A program made the translations under genes and the position numbers. Positions 7,110 through 14,812 of a stretch of DNA of 40,434 bases are shown here, piece by piece (within the stretch, counting starts at the first letter, position 1; every line of letters begins with the position of its first letter). The notes beneath the pieces are model-generated. The model saw nothing but the letters and a program-made list of their open reading frames with translations, did not search any database and was not told where the DNA came from. The stretch comes from a virus: positions 1 to 40,434 of the IMG/VR virus record IMGVR_UViG_3300035670_000531; one strand, 5' to 3'.

Positions 7110-7950
7110 CATCTTCCTCTGCATTCCTGGCATCAATAAACGCATCCACTATATCGTTGCCATATTTCGTCACCTTAAACTGTATCGTGATTATCTGACT
7201 AATTTGTGAGGATTCCTTGCAGAAAGTGGCAATATCCTTGTCGAATGTCGAGAACTTGTCACCGCCCGCTGTTATGAAATATTTCGTCCACTTCTTGCCG
7301 CCCTTTTCACCGGATTTCTGTTCGACTTTCTCTACCACGGCAGCCATTTCCATGAGGTCTGCATCTGATTCCTGCGGTACTGCTTCCTTGGTAGGTTCTG
7401 CTTTCGTTTGTGGCGGGGCTGTAGTGACCGTAGAGACGTTTATCGGCTCAACCTTGATTGGTTCCATGTCTGCGACCTCTTCTGGCGTATAAACGCCTAC
7501 CACGCAACCAGGATAGACTGTCCTGATACCCTCAGATATAACCCTCGCCCGTAGCATTTGCCTTGGATATTTCTTCCAGTTATCCTTTGCGCCGAGATCT
7601 GCCAGTTTCGCCCTCGCCATGTCCCATTCAATTTCGACGGATCCCCCGGCAGCGTGGCTGAATACTGCCGATACTCTCTGGTCGGATATCTCCTTCCACT
7701 GAACCTTCCCGCCTGCTTGCTGAAACCGTGCAAGCATGGCATCCGCCTTGAGTGCAGGACGGCCTTGGATAATGTGATAATCACGAACTGCAATGGCGGG
7801 GTGCAACCCTTCTGCCTCACAAATCGCCATCAATGCCAATGCTTCCTCTTTCGTCTTGACTCCAAACAAATGGCTCTTGGCAAAAGCGTCTGCCAATATC
7901 AGTTGTTTTTCAAACGGTACTTCTGCTCTCACTGATAAGTCTGTGCTCAC
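7096..7950 (-). CDS. RecT-family single-strand annealing protein
   Basis: 284 residues. The first 170 residues carry the pattern EALALMAICEAEGLHPAIA, then RPALKADAMLARFQ, KDNWKKYPRQMLRAR and EGIRTVYPG, which is characteristic of phage RecT annealases. The C-terminal third (Thr-, Pro- and Glu-rich, then a short folded end) is variable in the family. It binds single-stranded DNA and anneals complementary strands in phage recombination, working with the exonuclease encoded next. Translation starts with GTG at 7950, with AAGGAG eight bases upstream, and the gene overlaps the previous one by four bases. Confidence 0.9.
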   Translation of the reverse strand: MSTDLSVRAEVPFEKQLILADAFAKSHLFGVKTKEEALALMAICEAEGLHPAIAVRDYHIIQGRPALKADAMLARFQQAGGKVQWKEISDQRVSAVFSHAAGGSVEIEWDMARAKLADLGAKDNWKKYPRQMLRARVISEGIRTVYPGCVVGVYTPEEVADMEPIKVEPINVSTVTTAPPQTKAEPTKEAVPQESDADLMEMAAVVEKVEQKSGEKGGKKWTKYFITAGGDKFSTFDKDIATFCKESSQISQIITIQFKVTKYGNDIVDAFIDARNAEEDDAAS

Positions 7951-8225
7951 TTTGTTTCTCCTTCCCCTGTTAAAAGATTCCCCTGTTTTGCTTCGTTGTA
8001 TCCTTGCTCTTTTGCCAGTGCTATCTCCCTCAGAATCATGTCCCTCATGACCATTAGGAATGCGGGCATATTATCTTGCGGTGTGTCTTGTGCGATACCG
8101 ATAAAACACTCCTCACCTTGCAAATCAACGGCTGAGTGCAATGCCGTCTTGTCCGATTCCCCTTTCAGCGTGTAAGTGATTCCTTCCTCGGTAGGTACAG
8201 CTTTAATGAACTTTGCACGAATCAA
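7947..8225 (-). CDS. hypothetical protein upstream of RecT
   Basis: 92 residues. The start is TTG at 8225, supported by GGGGAGGTG six bases upstream and overlap with the previous stop. A beta-rich N-terminal half (AKFIKAVPTEEGITYTLKG) is followed by a helical half. Small unidentified proteins often precede RecT-like genes and may help recombination, for example as accessory single-strand-binding partners, but no family is recognised here. Confidence 0.6.
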   Translation of the reverse strand: MIRAKFIKAVPTEEGITYTLKGESDKTALHSAVDLQGEECFIGIAQDTPQDNMPAFLMVMRDMILREIALAKEQGYNEAKQGNLLTGEGETK

Positions 8226-8509
8226 ATTCTCACCTCCCCGTCTGTCAGCCTCGTGATTTCCTCTAACTGTTCCACTGCCGATTCCAGGGTGTCACACAGT
8301 ACAACCTTCTCGGCCTTTAATCGCTGGTTTTCAACCAAGATCTGACACATCGGACATTGCTCGCTGAAAAATAAAACCAGTTCATGCGCGCAATCACAAC
8401 TATTAAAACCCATACCTGTTGCCATCTCTTCTCCTTCCTCTTCATTATCTTCATAACAGTCTGGACAGTAGCCAGTGCAATCCCCTCTACCACAGAAGCC
8501 GGTTAGCAC
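8222..8509 (-). CDS. Cys-rich small protein with coiled coil
   Basis: 95 residues from a GTG at 8509 that overlaps the preceding stop and follows GGAG by five bases. Cys residues at 6, 11, 15, 18, 38, 40, 52 and 55 include CPDC and CPMC pairs, suggesting two zinc sites. The C-terminal 35 residues are a Leu/Glu-rich helix. A second good ribosome site, AAGGAG, precedes an internal ATG at 8425 and would give a 67-residue form lacking the first Cys cluster. Function unknown. Confidence 0.55.
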   Translation of the reverse strand: MLTGFCGRGDCTGYCPDCYEDNEEEGEEMATGMGFNSCDCAHELVLFFSEQCPMCQILVENQRLKAEKVVLCDTLESAVEQLEEITRLTDGEVRI

Positions 8510-8739
8510 TGACTCTCCAGTTGATACTTATAGACCCCTCTTTTAATCGGCTCACATTCAACCCTGATGCCCTGCGCTCTTAATTCACTTATAATTGATG
8601 AGACCGCACAGACACCCGCCTTTTGAATAATATCCATAGTGGTCTGCGGGCCTTCTAATAGCAGGTGATATACCCTCTGCAAACGGTCTGATTTATCGAA
8701 TCTTGCGAAGTGCATTAGCATCCTCCCCTTGTCTGCCAT
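8503..8739 (-). CDS. winged-helix DNA-binding protein
   Basis: 78 residues. Residues 22-60 (YHLLLEGPQTTMDIIQKAG, then AVSSIISELRAQGI) fit a helix-turn-helix followed by a beta wing (CEPIKRGVYKYQL). Small phage winged-helix proteins of this form are usually transcription factors or replication accessory proteins. AAGGAG precedes the ATG at 8739. It overlaps the previous gene by 25 bases. As an early-operon gene it is a candidate ligand for the repeated elements around 10.5 kb, but that is inference only. Confidence 0.65.
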   Translation of the reverse strand: MADKGRMLMHFARFDKSDRLQRVYHLLLEGPQTTMDIIQKAGVCAVSSIISELRAQGIRVECEPIKRGVYKYQLESQC

Positions 8740-8903
8740 AGCCTCTCCTTGATTACTTCCTGATAGCCCTTCATGAACGTGGGGTCGCTATACTTACTCC
8801 TGACTTCCTCACCCTTACCGTTGCTCGCGTCAATAATCCTTGCCCCGTGGACATAGCCACACTGAGCGCACATATGAATGAAATGCCTCTCCTCTTTAGT
8901 CAC
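8715..8903 (-). CDS. 62-residue hypothetical protein
   Basis: GTG start at 8903 with AAAGGAGG upstream. The N-terminal part has a Cys pair (MCAQCGYVHGA), resembling half of a zinc ribbon, and the rest is polar. The frame extends into the winged-helix gene. No family recognised. Confidence 0.55.
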   Translation of the reverse strand: MTKEERHFIHMCAQCGYVHGARIIDASNGKGEEVRSKYSDPTFMKGYQEVIKERLWQTRGGC

Positions 8904-8988
8904 CGTCTGCCTCCTTTGAAATAAACATGAGACACATCATAGTTATCCCGATCCACGCGCCCAGGATGAAAGCACCTATGGTTACCAT
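8896..8988 (-). CDS. single-span membrane microprotein (30 residues)
   Basis: MVTIGAFILG then AWIGITMMCLMFI forms one hydrophobic helix of about 22 residues, ending in an acidic tail (EADGD). The stop overlaps the next GTG start, and GGGAGGG precedes a double ATG (8991 or 8988). Too short for family assignment; a small inner-membrane peptide is the simplest reading. Confidence 0.45.
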   Translation of the reverse strand: MVTIGAFILGAWIGITMMCLMFISKEADGD

Positions 8989-9440
8989 CATTCCCTCCCG
9001 ATCAGGCCGAGCAGCTCCGCTCTGGCATCCATGATCTTCGGTATATCGAGCTTCTTATTGGCGGTGTATGTGGTTATCAACGTGTCCACCAGGTTGGCTA
9101 TCTCGCAGAGGCTTGGCATGATCCCGTCTTTCGAAGCATTTCTTATGACTTGTGGTTCCTTCTTCACTCTGGGGATGCTCCTTTTTTCTTCCTTGTTCTT
9201 TTTATTTCTGCACTCCGGACACCTTTTCTGCACGTTAGATGTAGGCTGGTATTCCTGACCGCAATCGACACATTTTTTCATCTGAATTACTTTTTGTATT
9301 GGCACCATTTCCTCCTTGTCATCTCTTATCTTTTCCCCGTCTTCCCTTAATTCTCTTCTCATCTCTGCGAATGAATTGCAGACGGCGCATATACCGTTCG
9401 GATTATTCGTTTGCCTCCCGCAATCGCAAACTAATGGCAT
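8988..9440 (-). CDS. double zinc-ribbon protein
   Basis: 150 residues. Two four-Cys clusters: CDCG with CAVC in the first 21 residues, and CVDCG with CPEC around residues 57-77. A basic linker and a C-terminal helical segment follow (DTLITTYTANKKLDIPKIMDARAEL). The arrangement suggests a nucleic-acid- or protein-binding adaptor. Start and stop interlock with the neighbouring microprotein genes (TAATG and TGA/ATG junctions). No named family. Confidence 0.6.
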   Translation of the reverse strand: MPLVCDCGRQTNNPNGICAVCNSFAEMRRELREDGEKIRDDKEEMVPIQKVIQMKKCVDCGQEYQPTSNVQKRCPECRNKKNKEEKRSIPRVKKEPQVIRNASKDGIMPSLCEIANLVDTLITTYTANKKLDIPKIMDARAELLGLIGRE

Positions 9441-9583
9441 TAAATCTGTACCACCTTTTCAGCCATAGGCTTAATATGCTTCTCGGCGATATGCTTCGCC
9501 TCAAAGTAGAAAAGCGTCATTCCAATTAGCAGGACCAGGATGACCACTATCATGAGCAATAAATTTTCGGATGTCTTGCTCAT
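9440..9583 (-). CDS. membrane microprotein (47 residues)
   Basis: Residues 8-27 (LLLMIVVILVLLIGMTLFYF) form one transmembrane helix followed by a polar, Lys/His-containing C-terminal half. GAGG lies seven bases before the ATG, and the TAA shares a base with the next ATG. The role is unknown; the early position makes a lysis role unlikely. Confidence 0.55.
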   Translation of the reverse strand: MSKTSENLLLMIVVILVLLIGMTLFYFEAKHIAEKHIKPMAEKVVQI

Positions 9584-9675
9584 TGCAGTGCCTCAATCGC
9601 GAGGTACGCAAGATAACTACCGCCTATCAGGTAAAACGCTACGAGGAAATACATCGCATATAAATCAGCCTTCAT
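9580..9675 (-). CDS. membrane microprotein (31 residues)
   Basis: Starts MKADLYAMYF and is almost entirely hydrophobic to residue 28, one membrane span. GGGGGAAGAG precedes the ATG and the TGA overlaps the next start by four bases. No family recognised. Confidence 0.5.
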   Translation of the reverse strand: MKADLYAMYFLVAFYLIGGSYLAYLAIEALQ

Positions 9676-9749
9676 CTCTTCCCCCTTCTCATTTGAAACG
9701 TCATTCTCGCTTGCTCGATATCAGCAATGATTTCAGCCTTGCCGTGCAT
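9672..9749 (-). CDS. possible 25-residue peptide
   Basis: A short basic frame (MHGKAEIIAD, then RRGKR at the end) bridges the HNH gene and the first membrane microprotein, overlapping both. Its ribosome site is weak (GGTGA two bases before the ATG). It may be real because of the overlaps, but could equally be chance. Confidence 0.25.
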   Translation of the reverse strand: MHGKAEIIADIEQARMTFQMRRGKR

Positions 9750-10191
9750 ATTCACCGAATACCTTTGCAGCCTGTACGTCATATTCAAGTGCTGCCATAA
9801 TTTCAGAATTAAAGTATCCAATGATTTGTTCATTACCATTGATCTTTATGCGTGATCTCCACTTGCCTGATTCACAATGAAAATCTACCCCCTTAAACAA
9901 AGAAGATGTCCCTTGTCTTTTGTTTCTATTTATGGCATTTTGCTGATAAGAAACTAATCTGAGATTTGCCCTTGAATTGTTTAATCCATTCCCATCTATA
10001 TGGTCTGTAACAAATCCATTAGGAGCATCTAATATCAATTTGTGCATATAAACATTTTTCTTTTGGATTTTTGTTTCGGCATAATATTTATTCCCGATTC
10101 TGTGTGCGAACCATTTATAGGCGGATATTAAAGGGAAATCGCAGTCGTCAAAAAATGCAGTTTTGTTCTGTGTGAGTGATATCGTTTTCAT
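9733..10191 (-). CDS. HNH endonuclease with AP2 DNA-binding domain
   Basis: 152 residues. The HNH core shows His50, then DHIDGNGLNNSRANLR from residue 63, a classic HNH metal finger. Residues 97-148 (SSLFKGVDFH, WRSRIKING, AALEYDVQAAKVFGEYA) form an AP2-type DNA-binding domain. This pairing is typical of phage homing endonucleases, which cut at a specific site in phage DNA lacking the gene. It is the first gene after the control region and is more AT-rich than downstream genes, consistent with independent insertion. The start at 10191 matches the family N terminus (MKTISLTQ); the ribosome site is weak, and a GTG lies three codons upstream. Confidence 0.88.
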   Translation of the reverse strand: MKTISLTQNKTAFFDDCDFPLISAYKWFAHRIGNKYYAETKIQKKNVYMHKLILDAPNGFVTDHIDGNGLNNSRANLRLVSYQQNAINRNKRQGTSSLFKGVDFHCESGKWRSRIKINGNEQIIGYFNSEIMAALEYDVQAAKVFGEYARQG

Positions 10192-10235
10192 ACCACCCAC
10201 GCACCACAGGAATTGTTAATAAGCTGTTTGTAAGT

Positions 10236-10244
10236 TGTGGATAA
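10236..10244 (-). promoter_or_regulatory. DnaA-box-like site
   Basis: The transcribed strand reads TTATCCACA, a perfect match to the bacterial DnaA box. A second, weaker match (TTATCCAAC) lies about 45 bases upstream. A single box in AT-rich DNA may be chance or part of an origin. Confidence 0.35.
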
Positions 10245-10411
10245 ACGGCAAGACTTTACATAATGACATTTTTTGTTAGTTGGATAAGTGGCGGGTACTA
10301 TTGCAAAGTTACGGCTGCATTTAACACTTTATATCTTATCAGACATAAAGACAACCGCCCCCCAGAAATAAGAAGAGACACCGGGATCGGTTCAGGAGTG
10401 ATGAGTTCCTG

Positions 10412-10434
10412 TTCGTGCCAAAAATTGACACGAA
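10412..10434. repeat. imperfect inverted repeat, operator-like
   Basis: Arms TTCGTGCC and GACACGAA (one mismatch) surround a 7-base AT spacer. It lies about 80 bases downstream of the strong promoter, a plausible operator or RNA hairpin. No cognate regulator is identified. Confidence 0.35.
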
Positions 10435-10507
10435 AAACCCGATGCCTCTTTTTAGTTTTGGATTTGGTGATTGCCATCGTGGAATTTAACCGATTTTCTT
10501 TTCATCA

Positions 10508-10580
10508 GTCACAATATATACCCACCTCGAATACTTGTCAAGGATTATTTTTGTCACATTAAAAAACATTTATTGTCACA
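10508..10580 (-). repeat. three TGTGAC direct repeats flanking the promoter
   Basis: On the transcribed strand TGTGAC occurs at 10580-10575, 10558-10553 and 10513-10508, each followed by an A-rich or mixed stretch. The first two are 22 bases apart (two helical turns); the third is 45 bases from the second and overlaps one base of the -10 box. The same hexamer recurs next to the repeats at 37.4 kb. Binding by a single regulator on one face of the helix is plausible. Confidence 0.45.
10513..10541 (-). promoter_or_regulatory. sigma-70-type promoter for the early operon
   Basis: The minus strand has a perfect -35 TTGACA (10541-10536), a 17-base spacer and a -10 TATATT (10518-10513). It points towards the early genes and is the best promoter match I found. 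The predicted transcript start near 10506 leaves a leader of about 310 bases before the HNH gene. Confidence 0.7.
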
Positions 10581-10724
10581 ATACCACAGCCACGCAAACC
10601 CTATAAAATGTAGCTTGGTATGCTTAATGCTTATGGTCAGTGTCAAAATGCGTCATATCTTTGCTGTAGTGCGATTTCTGCCCTTTTCTCGCCCTGCCCT
10701 ATAGTAGCATATACCCCGGACAAG

Positions 10725-10753
10725 AAAAAGGCCGCCAGGGGAAGCGGCCTTTT
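10725..10753 (-). terminator. rho-independent terminator of the late operon
   Basis: A perfect 10-bp stem (AAAAGGCCGC with GCGGCCTTTT) with an 8-base loop and a following U run on the minus strand, 35 bases after the last structural gene. The symmetrical A and T runs mean it could also stop transcription in the opposite direction. Confidence 0.93.
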
Positions 10754-10787
10754 AGTGGGGAGTAGAGGAAGGGAGAGGAGAGGAGAA

Positions 10788-11495
10788 CTAATCCGGGACA
10801 TAAACCAAAACTGTATAACTATTTGCACTCGATGACCTGCGCTGAACCTGAAGGCTTGAATTATATCTCAGTGGCAACGCGGCTAATCCTACCCTTGCCG
10901 CGCCAGATGATGTGTAAACAGCTCTACCGACAACTATTCGTGCAGTATAAAGTGTCCCTGCGGTATATGTCGAATCGTAAACTGTAATTCCATCAACAAT
11001 GAGATTAAACTGGCAGTTAGAGTTTGTATTGTTATTGAATTGATGAAGACAGAACACCCATCCGGAACCTGAAATATTAACAACATTGATAAGAACATCG
11101 GTAGAGTCGTTCGACACGATAAATCGGTATCCGCACTGATAATCCGTATCTATGATGTTATCGCTTCCTGAATAGTTATCCTGTTGAGGAAAACGATATG
11201 TGTCAGAAGTTCCGAGGTAAACCGAATCCGCCACTATCCCGTTTGTCTGAATCTTTATCTTTGGAATCGGTTTTACATTCGCAAGTGTTGCCGCCAGCGC
11301 ATCAGTCCATGTGGCATTAGATAAGGCCGTAGAAGCCGCTGCCCTTGACGATACCGTTGTATCCACCCTACTTGTCAGATTCGATGCGAGAGTCCCGGTC
11401 CATGTCGAAGTCGAGAGTGCCGTGGAACTCGGCGCACGGCTTGATATTGTTGCATCCAAGTATTGCTGTATTTTCGATAATATCCCTGCTAACAT
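10788..11495 (-). CDS. tail fibre-like structural protein, last gene of the late operon
   Basis: 235 residues. The N-terminal 75 residues contain two copies of a Ser/Thr/Ala-rich unit (SRAPSSTALSTSTWTGTLAS and SRAAASTALSNATWTDALAA), a repeat form seen in phage fibre and neck proteins. The C-terminal 150 residues are beta-rich with many Asn, Ser and Tyr, like a receptor-binding or trimeric head domain. AGGAGGGG precedes the ATG. The position after the gpJ-like protein and before the terminator fits a distal fibre or tip accessory. No specific family recognised. Confidence 0.55.
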   Translation of the reverse strand: MLAGILSKIQQYLDATISSRAPSSTALSTSTWTGTLASNLTSRVDTTVSSRAAASTALSNATWTDALAATLANVKPIPKIKIQTNGIVADSVYLGTSDTYRFPQQDNYSGSDNIIDTDYQCGYRFIVSNDSTDVLINVVNISGSGWVFCLHQFNNNTNSNCQFNLIVDGITVYDSTYTAGTLYTARIVVGRAVYTSSGAARVGLAALPLRYNSSLQVQRRSSSANSYTVLVYVPD

Positions 11496-11507
11496 TTACC
11501 CCTCCTT

Positions 11508-11852
11508 TTATGCTATTGAAACCGTTGTGCCGGTTATTTGCCCTGTGCTGTATGTATGAGTATAGGTTATCGTCTTGCTGTAGAGCGTCCAGACTTCCGT
11601 TGTCATCTGGTTCGAGCCATCATAAGTAAAGGCTGCCGACCCTGCGAGTGTACCCCCGAATGTGATGGTCGATAGTCTGTTCGATCCGTCATACCCGTAA
11701 GCGAGAGTCGCACCGTGGATAGGCGGCGCACCTCCATTCATAATAAATCGCCGTATCCACTCGAAGTTCTCCTTTATCTCATCAAATGCCGTTGCGACAT
11801 TCTCCCCCGGATATGTCGGGCTTGTTACTGTAAATACTCCGTCAGTTGCCAT
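11508..11852 (-). CDS. small tail-tip protein with YD/RHS-like repeats
   Basis: 114 residues. The second half has two units resembling RHS/YD repeats (YGYDGSNRLSTITFGG and FTYDGSNQMTTEVW), which form beta strands. The N-terminal half is a short helical region (AFDEIKENFEWIRRFI), as in small fibre-attachment proteins. GAGGAGGT lies just before the ATG. A virion role is inferred from position; toxicity is not suggested, as there is no C-terminal toxin domain. Confidence 0.5.
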   Translation of the reverse strand: MATDGVFTVTSPTYPGENVATAFDEIKENFEWIRRFIMNGGAPPIHGATLAYGYDGSNRLSTITFGGTLAGSAAFTYDGSNQMTTEVWTLYSKTITYTHTYSTGQITGTTVSIA

Positions 11853-11863
11853 TTATACCTCCT

Positions 11864-12160
11864 CTATGAGTCCGCTACCGTTCCGGCTATGTTCAGCATC
11901 GATTTGACCTTCTGCATGACCGTGCGCTTGAATACCTTCGATATCCTTTTGTCAACTTGCCCCGTCTCTACCTTTGCCGTCACAATGTCGGTAAAGTCCT
12001 GCCCGGTAAGGCTCATGGAACCGGACTTGACGACCGAACCGTCGCTGTCAATCCAGTTCATTTTAATTTTCATGTCCGTATCCGTCATGTGTATGCTCAC
12101 GATATCGAGTTTAATAGCCGGTTTCGCTATATCCTGCGGACTGTCAAAATTTATTGGCAT
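11864..12160 (-). CDS. hypothetical tail-associated protein
   Basis: 98 residues, directly after the gpJ-like protein. A beta-rich first half (KLDIVSIHMTDTDMKIKMNWIDSDG) and a basic helical second half. It lies between the host-specificity protein and two small fibre-like proteins, so a tail-tip role is likely, but no family is recognised. Confidence 0.5.
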   Translation of the reverse strand: MPINFDSPQDIAKPAIKLDIVSIHMTDTDMKIKMNWIDSDGSVVKSGSMSLTGQDFTDIVTAKVETGQVDKRISKVFKRTVMQKVKSMLNIAGTVADS

Positions 12161-14812
12161 TTAGAATCCCTCCACTAACCATTTGCAATCACCACCGGCC
12201 GGAACTCCTGCCGTTGAGAACAGGCATAGGTCGAATCCGATTGTCGTCAGGTTGTCGGCGCAGGCTATTCTCGGCACATTGCCGAGTGGTGTCAATATTA
12301 TCTTCTCTATCTCAAGGAATGTCGTGGTAAACACAACTGCTGCCACCCCGACACTACCACCGGAACTCGGAACGGATGCTTCTCCGAACTCTTCCTTCGG
12401 CTCACTGAATACGGTTGTATAAATGGGTCCTGACAGTATGTGCGTGGTATCGAGTGACGATGATGCAAACACGAACTTCGCCTTCGCGTATCTTCCGACT
12501 GCTGAGAACGGAACTGATGCGTCATATTCCGTGAAGATGACGTTATCAACCGAAAGACAGAGTTTTGGAGTTATGCTTGCCGTCCCGGTCCCCAGCTTCT
12601 GAGCTGAATAACTCAGCGACCACTCCCCCGATATTATCTGCCCGATATCTATTGCCGTTGTCGTGCCGTCTGCCGATGTCGGAGATGGAAGGCAGAGATA
12701 ACTGTAAGTACCTCCTACACCATCCCCGATATTCGTGCCGGGGAATCTCTCTCCGAGCGTGTCGTATGAGGCATGAATGGGGACTACGATATCACCGAGG
12801 CAGAGGGCAATGCTTGAACCCGTCATGGTCGTTACGTCAAAGAACCTGTCGTGCTGGAATGTCGAGTACGGATTCAGTGTAACAACAACATCGGCTGTCA
12901 GGGCTATCTCCGTATAACCGCCGACGCTATCCTTTGCCTTCAGGAAATACCGCCACGTTCCCCCTGGACAGTTCTTATCCGTGTAAACCAGCGCGTCGAT
13001 AAAGGCTATATATACCGCTGAGTCCCATGTGTCTGAAGTAGAACCCCGCCGTATCTCATACCCTGCTATGTCAATATCAATGGCCGGGGCTGTATAGTCC
13101 GGCATATACCATCTGAGTATGACGATGTCCCCGGCCTCTATCCCGACAAGCCCTGCCCCGTCTTTCCAAGTCGGCACAAGGTATTTGCCCTGCGGAATGA
13201 TAGTTCTCTCAACTCCGTCGCTTTTCTTATCCCAAAACGATACCGCCACTATCTTGAACGTATAGGTCGATAACTCCTGTATCGCCCTCAACTCATAGGT
13301 ATTCCCTGTCGTGATATTGATTAACTGATAATCGCCATCGTCTACCTTATACCACACCTCGAAATGTTTCAAAAATTGCCAATCCTCGTCCGTCCATGTC
13401 GCCTTGACAATCGATATCCACGTGCTGTCTTTTAACTGTGTGAGTTCCTCCGTAAGTTCAAACGTCAGGACATCGGGCGGCGTATCATCCGGATCCGGTA
13501 AGTTTGTATCGGGCCATGTTGGTTCGGTTTCGACGGTATCGCTGAAAAATGCAGGGTCGTATTCCCTCCCCTCGATGGTGAATGATCCGTCCTCGTTGGC
13601 ATCTATCTTCGTGCAGAACATCTGCTTGTTGCTCAATCCGAGACTGTGGGTCAGGTAGAAAACATCCCACGGCTGAAGTCCGTAGGAATTATGAGTGCTG
13701 AACTTCGCGAACAGGTCCGACAGCCTCATGTTGATAAGTGCCGTCGCAATCCTCTTAGCCTGTGAGAAAGAATTACACCCGGTCAGGTCATATGTTGCCT
13801 CGTGAACCTCCGCCTGATTTGTGGCAATGAGTGGGTCATCCAAGGTAGGCGCGGTTATGGTATCCCATATCTCAGGGTCGGTGTACGAATACTTTATCCG
13901 GGTTATCATGTCCTGAGACTCGACAGCCGGTATCATTAAATCCCATATCTGTTTCTTCCCGTTGTCGTCGTATTCGTCGAATGTGGCAACCGGCGACTTC
14001 GGCTTCATGGTGTGCATTGTATAGGTGCTTCTGTCCGGATAGATATTGCCGAGGAAGTGAACCTTTACGAAGTCCATGGCACTCTTGATATTTCCATCGG
14101 TGAAGCAGTAATTGAACTCATACCGCTTCTGCTGATCCGGTGATACCCCGATAAGCTCATCACAGTAATCGGCACAGCTTGCAACGCTGTTCCAATCTAT
14201 CGGACTGTTCCCGTAGTTAGGATTTGTATGAATATCCGCGAGAACAAGTGCCGGGTTCGAACTGTAGCCCGTTGAACTGTTGCGAGGGTCATAGACTTTC
14301 TTCCACTTCCCGACTGCCTCTACCGTCGGCATTTCGGTAATCCCGGTATTCATGCCGAACCGGATATAGGCATATGGGTATCCCTCCATTGCATCGGTGA
14401 AAGTCGGGTCATAATCATTAAGGCTGCAGACCGTCTGAGTGGCAGTACCTTTATAATACTCGACGGTTACATTTGAATATGTTGATACGAGTTTGCCGTT
14501 TATGAGTAATGACTCATACTCCTCCATCTCCCCTTCGCCGAATACCCATATCCCATGTATTCGTGTACTTGAAGAATGGATATCTCCAATCTGTTTCAGG
14601 TAAACGAACAATCCCTGTACCTTGCATCTTCCGTATGGTATCGGGATATACTGACCTGCCGGGGAAGCCTCCTTTGGTCTGGTCTTCGTCTGATTGTTTC
14701 TGCCATAGGTTATCTCCGTGACAGGTGACCAGATATATGGCGAGGTATAACTGCCGAATGTACCGATAGACGATGATGTGGAGGGTATCCAGCTTCCGGA
14801 TAATAGACCCAT
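12161..14812 (-). CDS. gpJ-like tail tip / host-specificity protein
   Basis: 883 residues. The first 450 residues resemble the phage tail hub of gpJ and GTA tail-tip proteins (EITYGRNNQ, IPIPYGRCKVQGL, GNIYPDRSTY, IATALINMRLSDL). Two fibronectin type III-like domains follow (from TFELTEELTQLKD to about 555 and from TWKDGAGLVGIEAGDIVILRW to about 660). The C-terminal 200 residues are beta-rich and Ser/Thr/Gly-rich, suiting receptor contact. It probably forms the central tip that contacts the cell envelope. The ATG at 14812 shares a base with the preceding stop (TAATG); an in-frame GTG ten codons upstream is less likely. Confidence 0.82.
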   Translation of the reverse strand: MGLLSGSWIPSTSSSIGTFGSYTSPYIWSPVTEITYGRNNQTKTRPKEASPAGQYIPIPYGRCKVQGLFVYLKQIGDIHSSSTRIHGIWVFGEGEMEEYESLLINGKLVSTYSNVTVEYYKGTATQTVCSLNDYDPTFTDAMEGYPYAYIRFGMNTGITEMPTVEAVGKWKKVYDPRNSSTGYSSNPALVLADIHTNPNYGNSPIDWNSVASCADYCDELIGVSPDQQKRYEFNYCFTDGNIKSAMDFVKVHFLGNIYPDRSTYTMHTMKPKSPVATFDEYDDNGKKQIWDLMIPAVESQDMITRIKYSYTDPEIWDTITAPTLDDPLIATNQAEVHEATYDLTGCNSFSQAKRIATALINMRLSDLFAKFSTHNSYGLQPWDVFYLTHSLGLSNKQMFCTKIDANEDGSFTIEGREYDPAFFSDTVETEPTWPDTNLPDPDDTPPDVLTFELTEELTQLKDSTWISIVKATWTDEDWQFLKHFEVWYKVDDGDYQLINITTGNTYELRAIQELSTYTFKIVAVSFWDKKSDGVERTIIPQGKYLVPTWKDGAGLVGIEAGDIVILRWYMPDYTAPAIDIDIAGYEIRRGSTSDTWDSAVYIAFIDALVYTDKNCPGGTWRYFLKAKDSVGGYTEIALTADVVVTLNPYSTFQHDRFFDVTTMTGSSIALCLGDIVVPIHASYDTLGERFPGTNIGDGVGGTYSYLCLPSPTSADGTTTAIDIGQIISGEWSLSYSAQKLGTGTASITPKLCLSVDNVIFTEYDASVPFSAVGRYAKAKFVFASSSLDTTHILSGPIYTTVFSEPKEEFGEASVPSSGGSVGVAAVVFTTTFLEIEKIILTPLGNVPRIACADNLTTIGFDLCLFSTAGVPAGGDCKWLVEGF

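Larger units (their letters stand above)
10201..10724 (-). promoter_or_regulatory. control region between late and early operons, no convincing gene
   Basis: About 520 AT-rich bases separate the end of the structural operon from the first early gene. A leftward near-consensus promoter, three TGTGAC elements, an inverted repeat and a DnaA-box-like site lie here. A second weaker leftward promoter candidate is TTGTCT with a -10-like AT run near 10334-10359. Short frames on both strands lack ribosome sites. The region probably drives the early operon and may contain the replication origin. Confidence 0.6.

Noticed and set aside
10236-10244. Confident replication origin
   Set aside because: Only one perfect DnaA box and no iteron array here; the call is kept as a candidate site only.
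10298-10477. A 59-codon minus-strand frame just after the strong promoter (MAITKSKTKK...)
   Set aside because: No ribosome site before the ATG and unconvincing composition; it could be a leader peptide but cannot be supported.
10263-10562. A 99-codon plus-strand frame in the control region
   Set aside because: No ribosome site, low-complexity composition, opposite to all other genes, and it spans the promoter and repeats of the leftward operon.
11508-11852. RHS toxin
   Set aside because: Only two YD-like units and no C-terminal toxin domain in 114 residues; a small tail protein is simpler.
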